Assembly (NCBI GenBank): GCA_030272155.1
Contig: CP126201.1
Coordinates: 4,884,501-4,948,500, forward strand
Length of the DNA: 64,000 nucleotides
Direction: 5' to 3'
From: Tetradesmus obliquus
Lineage: Eukaryota; Chlorophyta; Chlorophyceae; Sphaeropleales; Scenedesmaceae
The notes under the pieces are model-generated. The model was not told where the DNA came from and did not search any database. It saw nothing but the letters and a program-made list of their open reading frames with translations. The translations under genes were made by a program, and so were the position numbers. Shown here one piece after another: positions 1-16,496 of the stretch (positions within the stretch are counted from its first letter, which is position 1; each line of letters starts with the position of its first letter).

Positions 1-6114
<6,114 letters not shown>

Positions 6115-6985
6115 GGTGCAGCTGAGGCTGCTGCGTGGTCAAGAAGGCCTGCACAGGGCTGGCTGCTCGATGTGTTTCAGTGCGGCTTGTAAGCCTATCT
6201 GGCAGTTACGGTCTGCTCCCTGGTGCAGCTGCCTGAAGCTTTGTGTAAGGCTTGACGTAGTGCAGTGTGCGCTGTACATCTGACCACTGGCCAGTGTCGG
6301 CACAATCGGTGGTTTTGTGTTACAGATCGCAGAGGTTTCAGCGCAAAGGCTGCTGGCTAGTACTAGCTGGTGCACATATATTGATATACTGCCTCTCTAG
6401 TTACACATGCCATGCGCTGTGCAGCACAGCCATTGATTGAACAGCAGGGTTGGTACAGCACCCTTGGCTTGTTCCAGGACAGCAGGAACCATCTAGCTAG
6501 CAGTAGCCTGGTGACACCCGCTTTTGACAGCACCGCAGTGGGGCCAGCTGGCCCGTGGTGGCCATGGGCACCCTACATTGCTTTGTCAAGCAGCTGCTGT
6601 GGAAACACTGGCCAACCTTGGTTGCTGCCAGCAACACAGCCGCGCTGTGTTGCATTGTGCGCATGGCGGGTTTAGGGCCTGACATGCAAGCAGCGCTGGG
6701 GTTGACAAGCAACGTTGCTGCCAGCAGTAGCCCTGCTGGGCGGTTGTGTGCATCCCTATGGTCCATGGCTATGCAATGGCGACGTTGTGGATCTGGTACT
6801 GCTCTATTGTTGCGCGTTCTCTCGGCCCATGATACTTTAAGAGCCGCTTGTTTGTGTATTACCAATCAATCCATAGCAATAAGCCACCAAGCACCCTACT
6901 AACAGCAGGCAACTGCTGCGCAGGCTGCCACGTGCCTACTAGTAGCTGTTGGTTGCAACAAATGATGCACTGCAGACAAACACTG
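6115..6985. other. Convergent intergenic region, kinase and SOD A 3' ends
   Basis: The two genes converge here. The only signal I see is the kinase TGTAA motif at 6188-6192. Short open frames show no coding character. The corresponding stretch of unit 2 is 19,026-19,877. Confidence 0.6.
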
Positions 6986-7727
6986 TCATACCAGCGCCAG
7001 CAGTGCTGCTGCTGCTGCTGCTGCTGCTGCAGCCGTTGCACCAAGAGCTGCACTGCTTCTGCTGCTGCCGCCTGCTGAGACTGCCTTGGCTGGCGCCTCC
7101 AGGGCCCTGGGCGCCGCCTCACTCAGGTCCAGCTCCAGCCCTGCACACAGGCACAGCGCAGCGCAGCATTTGCAGCACGGGTAACGTCGCCCATTTGGAG
7201 AGTCAGTGGCACGCTCTTTGGGCAAAGAGAACACAAAACCTACACAGCTTGTGGTCATAGAATTCCGCAAAGAGCTGCGTTTTCAACTGCAGCAACGCCA
7301 CCATCATTTAAAACCATTACAGCAACGACACATTGGCGAAAGGCAGCGCTATTTAAATGTGATCGGCCGTGAGACATGCTGCAGCAGTCGACTACTCATT
7401 GAACAGGCGTGCGTGGTAGAGAAGGTGGCCAACACTTGCGCAGCGCAGCAGCTGCAAGCTGCTGGCCGTGCACACCAGGATGCTCGCAGCACCGCACATG
7501 GCAATACACAAGCAGCGCAGTCACTTTCTCTCAGAAGCACTGCAGCCGTTGCTACCCGCGCTTCCCCGACACTGGTGGGCACACCTGGCGACATGTGACG
7601 TAACAAAATACAATGCATAGTACTGCGCCCCACCTTGTACCGCGCTGTCGTAGTTCTTGCTGACCTGCTGCCAGTTGAGCACCTTCCAGAAGGACTCCAG
7701 GTAGGCGGGCCGCTTGGGGCCGTGCCT

Positions 7728-7787
<60 letters not shown>

Positions 7788-9929
7788 GCAGCAGCCAGGT
7801 GGGCGAGCCGCTTAGGGCTGTGCCTGCAGGCAATGTGCAGCGTGCAGGGCATGTCTAGAAGCAAGGCAGCATGGGACACTTGTTACAGCGTGGCTGCACA
7901 CATCTACGTCCCAAGGCAACTGCCTGCTACCAGCATCATGCCGGCCAGCTGCCAGTCGCACCAGCACCCAGCAGGCCGCACCACCACCAAGCACCTGCTG
8001 CAGCTTACTTGAGGTGGCATGCATTATCCAGCTCTGTGGTGCTGCGCTGCCACAACCAGCGCTGCCACTGGCACAGCCACTGCAGCAGCTGGCAGCCGGG
8101 CTGCACTCACTTGAGGTAGTATGCGTGCTCCCACACATCAATGCCCAGGATGGGTGTGCAGCCCGCCGCGCTGACTGCTGCAGCACCAGGCAGCTGCCCC
8201 ATGAGCGGATTGTCCTGGTTGGGGGTTGCTGTGATGGCCAGGTCAGCGGTGCTGTTGCCTGCACATAAAAAGGCAGGCAGAGGTGCAAGAACAGGCATTG
8301 ATAACATGGCCATGTGGTGACGGCCAGGTCAGCAGCAACAGGCGCTGTGCTGTTGCCTGCAGGGGTGCATGCAAGGTGTGTGCCACAGCTGCAGTAAGAC
8401 AAGTGTAACAGGTGCACAACATCAGGGTGCGCAATGCAGTGACTCGGAGCTGAAAGGCAGCTCACATTAGTTAGGGCGTGCTGGTTGCTGACTTGCAGGT
8501 GCCACTGGCCTCAGGCCAGGGCTCCGGCCTGCAAGACATCTTGCGCAACAGGCCGGCACATTCATCTGCAGTGATTTTGACCTCTAGAATGTAGACAGTC
8601 AGGATCTCAGTGCGCTTGCCAGGCAAGCGGCTATTGCTGCTGCTGCCTGCACTGCCAGCAGCATTCAGCAATGCAGTGCTATCCGCTCAGCCAACCCGCC
8701 CCACCTGTGTAGCACAGCCATGCCCAGCCTGAGCCAAACACCTTGCCGGCGGCTGCCGTCAGCGCCGCCGTCATGTTGTCCACGCTGCCAAAGTTGGCGT
8801 TGATGGCGTCCCTCAGCGGGGCAGAGATGGCTGTGGACTGCGTGGCTGGGCTGCCAGGAGGAGCCAGGTGCTGCAGCGAAAGTGTGCAGGCAATTGGCAA
8901 GGCGGTATATATGTATGTGGAGGTGTGAAGGAGGTGGGCTTGTCAGTTAGCAGTGGCTGGGCTGCCGGCAGGAACCAGGTGCTGCAAGGAGGAAGGGATA
9001 CGGTGTGATAGAGCCACAAGTGTGGAAAGATGTGCACTGTACAGGGCGTCTCGCTGTCCGGTGCAGGCTGCCAACGCTCCTGGCGTCATGCTGCTGAGAC
9101 TGCTGCCGTGCATAGCTGCATGGCCGCAGCACCCCCAGCCTACCTTAAAATACAGGGCATGGTTCCACGCACCTCCACCTGCACAGCGCAGCAGCAGCAG
9201 GGCACAGCAGTTGCTGCCATGCAGGGTCTTGCAGCATGCATTGCAGTTCACAGCAGCTGGCCCAAGTCCTGCCACACACAAGCCCGCCCTGCTAGCCAGC
9301 AACTCTGCACATGACATATCACTAGCCCCTGGGCAGCGCGACGTGCATGCCTTGTGCCCAAGTGAGTGCAGCGTGACGTGCATGCCTTGTGCCCAAGTGA
9401 GTGCAGCGTGACGTGCATGCCTTGTGCCCAAGTGAGTGCAGCGTTGCAGCGTGACGTGCATGCCTTGTGCCCAAGTGAGTGCAGCGTTGCAGCGTGACGT
9501 GCATGCCTTGTGCCCAAGTGAGTGCAGCGTTGCAGCGTGACGTGCATGCCTTGTGCCCAAGTGAGTGCAGCATTGCAGCAAGAGGTCAAGCACAGCAGCA
9601 GCAGCAGCAGCAGCAGTGCCGGGCCTCACCCTGGTTGCGGATGGTGGTGTTGAGGGGCGAGGGCAGCCTCTTGATGCTGCTGATCAGGGCTGCGGGTGCA
9701 GCACAAAAGAAAGCAGCAGCAGCAGCAGCAGCAGTGGTGGCATAGGTGATGCAGGCAGGGAGGGACATGCCCGGATGCTGGGCTCACCCTGCTGGTCAAG
9801 GCTGAGCAGCTGCCTCCAGGCCCTGCTGAACACCTGCATGTGCTGCAGGCGACCACGGCGCTTGTGCTTGCACCAGTAGTAGCGCATGTGCTTGCACTAT
9901 TGCAGCAGGCAGCTGCTGCTCATGGCCCG

Positions 9930-9962
<33 letters not shown>

Positions 9963-10960
9963 CTGCCTATTTGGCCGTATGTGCGGCCCACCTGTGAGGT
10001 TCGAGGTAGCCACAGGCAGCTTTACTCCACTGTCAGTAGCATTCTTCAACGCTGCAAGGGTGTTGTTCACGTATGTGGCGTAGTGTGTGCCATACTGGTG
10101 GCAGGCAGAGAGGCAGGCAGTAAGGCAGCACGGGACAGCAGCATGCACAGCACACACAGTAGCAGACATGGTGGGGTAGGGCCAGCAGAGGAATTGAGGC
10201 TAGGCTGCTGCCTATGCTACCACAGGCTGGTGGGGCATATGCATGTTGCCCATTTTTGAAGTACTGCAGCAGACGCTCATCTGCAACAACGTAGTGTCAT
10301 GCTGTTGTTGCTGCTGCTAGAGGTGGCCGCTTAGGCTGCATTGCCAGCTCACACTGTCAGCTGCTGCTGCTGCTGCTGCTGCCGCACGGCCTGGTAGTAC
10401 ACTCTGTTGCTGGGATGGCGTATACTGCGAGCAAGTTGCTGCTGCTGCTGCTCACATGGAAGTTCATTGTGGCATTGTCGATCTCTGGCTCCAGGGCATC
10501 CAGTGCATACGGCAATGCCACTTGCTGGATCTGCAGAGCAGGCATTGCGCAGCAGCAAGCAGTAGTAGTAACCAGCGATAGTATGACTAGAAGTACCATT
10601 TTAGTTGAAGCTTGCCCCCAGAAAGAACACAAATGCTTGAATTTGTTGCAAGAGAAGTTTGTGCTGATGCTCAGGTGACCTGTGGCCACGAGCCTCAACC
10701 GAACCAACCACCTTGTTTGGCAAGCAGCAGTGAGCAACAGCCGTTGTAATGCTGGGATATCAGGCAACGCCAACGCCAACAAACAAGCAGCTGCAGTTGT
10801 CCATCAGCACGAACAACCATTGGGGTTCGTGTAGGGGCAGCTGGTAGGTGGAGCAGCAGCTGCTGCTGCTTACCTGTGCTTGTACTGAACACGCCAGCAG
10901 CGCCCACATAGCCGAATAAGCAACAATCAAACATTTATTGTTATGAGTTCTGCACGCCAT
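6986..10960 (-). CDS. Secreted Mn-superoxide dismutase, long C-tail form (SOD A)
   Basis: Converts superoxide to oxygen and hydrogen peroxide, probably outside the cell. Nine phase-consistent exons in transcript order: 10960-10874, 10530-10456, 10094-9992, 9689-9630, 9178-9144, 8870-8705, 8258-8111, 7725-7634, 7140-6986, giving 306 aa. Exon 1 encodes a signal peptide (core [14 protein letters not shown]). Metal ligands are His54 (MNFH), His115 (GGGAWNH), Asp216 and His220 (GIDVWEH); the GGG and DVWEHAYYL signatures favour Mn over Fe. Seven N-X-S/T sequons fit passage through the secretory pathway. The last exon adds a 50-residue tail ending [15 protein letters not shown], which looks like a GPI-attachment or membrane-anchor signal and is absent from SOD B and D. 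SOD B lies upstream on the same strand. Family assignment is firm; secretion and anchoring are inferred. Confidence 0.92.
7728..7796 (+). repeat. (CAG)n microsatellite before the SOD A exon 8 acceptor
   Basis: About 17 CAG triplets followed by interrupted CAA/CAG. On the SOD coding strand this is (CTG)n, ending directly at the CTGCAG acceptor of exon 8. The other SOD copies have runs of different length at the same place: 12,793-12,828, 20,739-20,795 and 26,652-26,709. Confidence 0.9.
8310..8362 (-). repeat. Intronic copy of the SOD A exon 7 5' edge
   Basis: GGCCAGGTCAGCAGCAACAG...TGTTGCCTGCAG repeats the acceptor edge of exon 7 (about 8,235-8,262), including its CTGCAG splice signal, inside the neighbouring intron. 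SOD C has the same copy at about 21,310-21,356, so it predates the segmental duplication. Confidence 0.7.
8945..8985 (-). repeat. Intronic copy of the SOD A exon 6 5' edge
   Basis: About 40 bp (GTGGCTGGGCTGCCGGCAGG onward) repeat the first ~10 codons and acceptor of exon 6 (8,841-8,876) within the upstream intron. SOD C has several such copies. Confidence 0.75.
9337..9571 (+). repeat. Minisatellite in a SOD A intron, ~28-41 bp unit
   Basis: Six head-to-tail copies of a unit containing GACGTGCATGCCTTGTGCCC and AAGTGAGTGCAGCG, the later copies about 41 bp apart. The equivalent SOD C intron has a single degenerate copy near 23,030-23,076, so the expansion followed the segmental duplication. Confidence 0.9.
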
Positions 10961-12674
10961 GCTGGTCGAGCGCTGGACAGTGGGGCAGCAGGTGACTGAA
11001 AGCTCGCAACCAACAAAACGGACTTTATTTCGCGACACTCTGTGCAAGATTTGGTTCAAGTACAATTCGGATCTGCCAAAACCAGAACCACAGTAACCAC
11101 AGCTTGAGAACGTATCGCGGTCACCAGGTGTCACTAGGTCGTCACAGCTACTGGTTTGAAAAGGTGAGACATGACACACCAGCTTCTGCTGTGAACACTA
11201 TGTCACATGCCTGGTTACCCTGCTGTTTTTGCATCAACATGAAACATCGTACACTTCTCATTCGTTCGTTGAACGTACCAGCCCGTCAGCTAGCAGCAGC
11301 GCAAGTGGTGACAACTGCAGGTGTCACTAATACCTGGCCGTCACGGTGCCGGACGGTCCGCAGCAGCCCAGCTGCCACCCTCCTGGGACGTCATGCTGAG
11401 CCAGTACAAAACGAAGGCAATTTAACAAGGAGCCTGCCAGTGGCGCGTAGGGGGCGAGGCTACCCAGTGCAACTTCTAAGTGTGGATGTTGGGCACAAAA
11501 CAACTTGGGTTTTGAAAACCTGACCCGGGAATGATAGCCGCACACTGTGAGAATGCAACGCGCTGCACCGTCGCAAGGGAGCAGCGTCACCGGCTGCAAC
11601 ATATAACGCGGTGCAGGCACAGCCAGGCTGCGCACGCGGCTCATTCAACGCATGAGCCACTGGGAACAGCAGGGAGCCAAGGGCGCATCAATTGCTGAGG
11701 GAGCTGAACAGCAAAGGGATCACCTGCGGCGTGCACAAGGCTGTGCCGGCACCTGCCAACAGGCAGGCCATGCCAGCAGTGTTGCATGTTATGGTGAAGC
11801 CACAGCTGTCACATCGGCCACAACGCCACAGTTGCTGCATGATGTGTCCAGCTGTTGAAGGACACGCACAGAACCGCAACTCATGTTGCTCGACAACTGC
11901 CTTGCGAAGCAAGGCATACGCCGTGCAGAAGGATGCGCTGCAGCGTGCAGCGTACCACCTATCTTCCCTGACCCAGCTGGGGCCCAGCTGCACAGCTGCA
12001 GCCTTCAAAGGCGCAAGCAGCCCGCCACAAGGCTGCTGCATACACCACGCAAATGGTGAATTGATGCTCAGGTGTGCTACGTCGTTCAACATCCAAGCTG
12101 CGTGAATCTAAAGGCATTGTGCACAGCTGCAGCTGCCATCACTGAGGTGCTGATCAAATCCAACTGTAGCTGAGTGAAAGTTGCGTGAAGAATGCTCCGC
12201 CACATCAGCACACGAGCGCACAAACATGCATGACAGCTGAAAAGATGCTGCAGAGATTGGCCAGATCAAACATGCTGTGGTGAGCAACAGCACAGATCCA
12301 GGAATCTGCACGTCAGAATCACACTGTGATGCCTTCTATGCTGATTCCTGCCGCAAAGCACCCCGAACTGCACCAAGAGATTGGGTTGGTGGCTTGACCT
12401 CCGGCCAACAGCTACGTAGTTGTACACATAAAAGCCCCAAATGCAGCTCAGCTTGCAATGCAAGCCTGGCTTGCACTAATGAAACCAGCTGGCACTGCGC
12501 CGGCAGCACACAGCCCTGCAGCCAAGCCAGCATGCCAGCAGCAGCAGCGCTGTCCTGCTTCACGCCATCATGGCAGCCACGTTGCCAGCCAGAGCAGCCC
12601 TGCTGCCGGCCCTGCTGCCAAGTCAGCATGCCAGCAGCACCGCCGTATATGATGCAGCCGTGACGCCTCATGCC
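10961..12674. other. Intergenic region between SOD A (5') and SOD B (3')
   Basis: Should hold the SOD A promoter and SOD B terminator. I see no gene or clear core promoter motif. It is moderately similar to 24,849-26,533 in unit 2 but diverged with many small indels, as expected of non-coding DNA. A TGCTGC/CAGCA-rich stretch lies at 12,500-12,660. Confidence 0.6.
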
Positions 12675-12794
12675 TCAAGCCACCATGGCAGCCACGTTGC
12701 CTGCCAGAGCAGCGGCGTAGTTGGCGCTGACCTGCTGCCAGCTGAGCACCTTCCAGAAGTCAGCCAGGTACTCCGGGCGCTTGGGGCCGTGCCT

Positions 12795-12830
<36 letters not shown>

Positions 12831-14481
12831 GGGTAAACAGGCAGTAAGCAATGCTCTGCAGCCATACAATAGAATGTCGTGACATTGGCGTTGTTGTGTC
12901 TGCAGCACCTTGCACCGGATGCAGGTTAATGCGTGGCATGTAGCTGTGCACACTTGCAGCAGCTGCGCTGGCTGCCGGTTGCCGGCTGCCGTGAGTGCTG
13001 CTGCTGGCACAGCCACTGCTGCTGCTGCTTGCTGCCGGCTGCTGCGAGGGCTGCTGCTGGCACAGCCACTGCTGCTGCCAGGCAGGCGGGCTGCACTCAC
13101 TTGAGGTAGTAGGCGTGCTCCCACACGTCAAGGCCCAGGATGGGTGTGCAGCCCGCGTGCTTGACTGCAGGCGCGCCGGGTAGGTCACCCATGAGAGGGT
13201 TGTCCTGGTTGGGGGTGGTGGTGATGGCCAGAGGCACGCCGCTGTTGCCTGCACGAGTAGAGACAACAAAAAATGTGATCACAGACATAACGAAAAGGAG
13301 GATGTCTTGGTGGCGGCTGTTTGCAAACATGAACAGCCGTAGCAAACCAGCTTGTGTCACTGCTGTGTGTTGTACTGCTGCAGGTGGCAGAACAGCACTA
13401 ACCCACACACAAGCAGCCGACACCTCTGGATCCAGCCCTGATGTTGCTGCTCCTGCCAGGCACGTGGATTATGCTGTCGCTGCTGCCGCTGCTATCTGCT
13501 GACTGTAGTGCCAGCACCGTTAGGCAATGTATGTTCCAACGAGCCATCCTGCCCCACCTGTGTAGCACAGCCAGGCCCAGCCTGAGCCAAACACCTTGCC
13601 AGCTGCTGCCGTCAGCTCAGCGGTCACGTTTTCGACAGTGCGGAAGGAGAGGGTGATTGCCGCCTTGAGCTGCGGGGAAATGGCGGAGCTCTGCACAGAG
13701 GGGCTGGTCGGGGGCGCCAGGTGCTGCAGCAGCAGCAGCAGCAGCAGCAGCGGAAGGGGAGGCACACGGGCCACATGTCAGCCGCAAGGCGCTCTGTGCT
13801 CAAGCAAACGATCGGCAGTCTGTGGTCACACGTAGCTGGCTTGATCCCTACACAGCAGCCGTCACCGGCTGATGGGTGTGGCCGGCAACCCCAATCAGCA
13901 GCTGGTTGCTGGTGGCCAAACACAGCATACAGCATCACACCCCGCAGCAGCAGCAGCAGATGCCCCAGCCCACCTTGAAGTACAGAGCATGGTTCCATGC
14001 ACCTCCGCCCTGGTTGCGCACGGTGGCGTTCAGCGGGCCAGGCAGGCTCCTGACAGACCTGATCAGGCCTGCAGCCACATGCAGCATGATGAGAGTGGCA
14101 GCAAGCAAGCACTGAGCAATGACGCAGCGATGTGCGACAATAAGCAGGCAGTACGCAAGTGTACAAGCACGCAGGGCTAGGGAGGGAGCCAGTGCAGCAG
14201 CAGATGCTACTTGTAGACGAGGGCTGAGGCAAGCATTACAGCAGCCTAACAACCTGGGTGCTGGGCACCAGGCTACTGCCAGGGTAGGAGAAAGCCAGTG
14301 TAACACCAGCAGCTTTACTCATGGCCGCCTGCCCAGCACATGCTGCAGCTCTTGTTCTGCAGTTGTGAGTACAAATGCTCACCTGTCAGGTCTGTGGCGG
14401 GCAGCTTCAGTCCAGCCGCAGTTGCGTTTGCCAGGCCAGCGTTCAGGTTGCGCACATAGCCCGCATAGTGCGTGCCATACT

Positions 14482-14513
<32 letters not shown>

Positions 14514-15188
14514 CACACGCATTGGAGTCAGTGCAACGGGCGGAAGTGCTGTCCTTGTTGCAGCAGTAACCCCCTGCTGAGCAACACAAGCACATCAGCG
14601 CCACGCCACGCTGCTGCAGCTAAGGCTTTTGTGTGTCCAGCTGTTTTATGGCAGGGCGTTGAGCAGCAACAGCAGCAACAGCAGCAGCGGCAGCGGCAGC
14701 AGCAGCAGCAGCAGGTGCCGCCAGCTCACATGCAGCTCCATGGTCCTGGCATCAATGCGGGGCTCGAGCGCCTTGAAGCCAGCATAGGGCAGCTGCGCTT
14801 GCTTGACCTGCACACAGCAAGGATGACAATAAAGAAGTTATGAAAACGTTGACATCGACTTGCTTCAACAAGGATCAGCTTCTCATGGGCAGGCTGCATG
14901 GCAGTCGCGGCCACATGCTGAGACATGTGTCTGTACTGTGGTGCAGCAGAGCAGCAGGGACCAGCAGGGACCAGGCTACGCACTGCCAGCAGCGTGCCTT
15001 CCTGTTCCCTCCTGCTATAGCCGCGTTAGACGACTGCAACATACGTTTTGCTGCCAATGGGTTATGAAAGAGGGGCTGAAAAGCAGCGACAACAGTTGCA
15101 ACCCAACACTTGCCTGGACTTGCGCGTAGGCAGCGCCCGCGGCCATCAGCACGCAGCACAAGGTCCCTAAGTAATATTTGAATGCCAT
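12675..15188 (-). CDS. Secreted Mn-superoxide dismutase, short form (SOD B)
   Basis: Seven phase-consistent exons in transcript order: 15188-15114, 14807-14730, 14479-14383, 14068-13974, 13723-13558, 13248-13101, 12792-12675, giving 258 aa. The N-terminus has a signal peptide ([18 protein letters not shown]). Mature ligands are His51, His110, Asp211 and His215. Exons 4 and 5 of SOD A/C are one exon here (13974-14068, containing [16 protein letters not shown]), so an intron was lost here or gained there. The first intron most simply uses a GC donor (CAG/GCAAGT), unless a weak GT six bases earlier is used. The gene ends [15 protein letters not shown], without the hydrophobic tail of SOD A. Complete and apparently functional. 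Confidence 0.92.
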
Positions 15189-16356
15189 CGCACAGCTTTG
15201 TATCAAGATGCTAGGCTGCGGCCGCACGATTTGGGTGCAAGTAAAGGTCCAAGGGCTACACTTGACCGATCTGGAAGTCGTGCGTCAGGACGACGAGAAA
15301 CGGTTTAGTGGAGTACGAACGCTTCAAAAATGTGCGATGCTCAGTGACTCACATATACTAAACACTGCTTGATTCGATACTTGTGGCGGTGTGACGTAAC
15401 TTTTGGGCTGCGTTAAACTTTGGTCCAGCGTGCTGCCATGCGTTCAGATGGTGTAGCTGTAGCATTATTGCAACTAGTTACTTGATTGCACAACGTACGA
15501 GCTACGTAAGCAGCTGTCTACGCTGAGCACTTGAACTCAGGCTGGATCGCAGAACACTGGTGCTGCTGCTGCTGCTGCTGCTGCTAGACATGCTTAATGC
15601 TTCAGGTTAAAAGCCAAACAATTCTCCTGCATGCAGGACATCAGATATGTGCCAGGGCAGGTGCATGCGCCATAGCAGTGCAGCAAGCTTGCTGCAAGCC
15701 TGCAGCTATTGAAGAAGCTTGCTAGGGCCTGCAGCCTTGAACTTCATTGAATTTTTGCACAGCATGACCCGATGCAATCTAAATCTGCCATTGCTGGGTG
15801 AGACGCAGTAGCTCCAGAGCAGTTCCGACGCGTCAGAAACAGAGCAGCCTCTAGAACACCGAGTTGCTAGCAGGACAGAACAAGTCAACTTGACTTGTCG
15901 CATGATGTGCCAGATGCAACCAACATCGAGCCTTGTGCGCCGCTGCATCAAGCGCCACAGCATCATGTACCGCATCACTGCACACAGGCTAAGCGTCAAG
16001 CCCAGAGCCCTGACTCAGAACTGCAGCAAGCAGCAGCGCCCAACACATGCAACAGATAAGGTGCTGCAGCATATGAAAAGTGTGCTGCTGCCTCAAAGCA
16101 CATCAGACACATCAAACCCTACTGCAATGCCACCTACCACTACAGCACAGAGCATGCAATCTAATTGCTACAGCCGACTGCATCAGACCAATGCCCAAAG
16201 CAACAGCCCTTGTTGACCTGCCAGCACTGCTGCTGCTGCTGCTGCTGCTGCCAGTTGTGAGCGAGTGTGCCAGCCCTGATGGTGCTGCAGCGCTGCACGC
16301 CACTTGCTGCCTGTCGCCTAGCTCGTCGGCATGCGGCATAGCTGCTCGTCTCCCGC
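15189..16356. other. Spacer between the duplicated units
   Basis: 15,189-15,432 is still homologous to unit 2. 15,433-16,356 has no counterpart there and no recognisable gene. A short CTG run lies at 15,561-15,585, and another near 16,226-16,253. Bases 16,208-16,256 loosely resemble LST8 3' flank at about 50,951-50,981, so the LST8-derived fragment next door may extend into this region. Confidence 0.5.
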
Positions 16357-16451
16357 CTAGCTGTCTGCGTCGCGTCCGTCTATGGCACTGTCGTTGAGTG
16401 CGCAGCAGGTGATGGCCTTGTGGTGGCCGCTGTAGGTGCGGATGGCCTCGC
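16357..16451 (-). pseudogene. Orphan copy of the LST8 terminal exon
   Basis: 95 bp match the last exon of the complete LST8 gene (51,053-51,147) base for base apart from a few substitutions. They include the acceptor, the [20 protein letters not shown] reading and the TAG stop. Similarity falls away just past the stop and at the CAG run upstream. No other LST8 exon is nearby, so it cannot encode a WD40 protein. It lies 45 bp from the left breakpoint of duplication unit 2. Confidence 0.85.
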
Positions 16452-16455
16452 CTGG

Positions 16456-16494
<39 letters not shown>

Positions 16495-16496
16495 TA

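Noticed and set aside
9337..9571. CRISPR-like regularly spaced repeats
   Set aside because: Units are contiguous without unique spacers, in a eukaryotic intron.
9322..9629. Repetitive minus-strand frames with a [15 protein letters not shown] repeat
   Set aside because: Translation of the intronic minisatellite, not a repeat protein.
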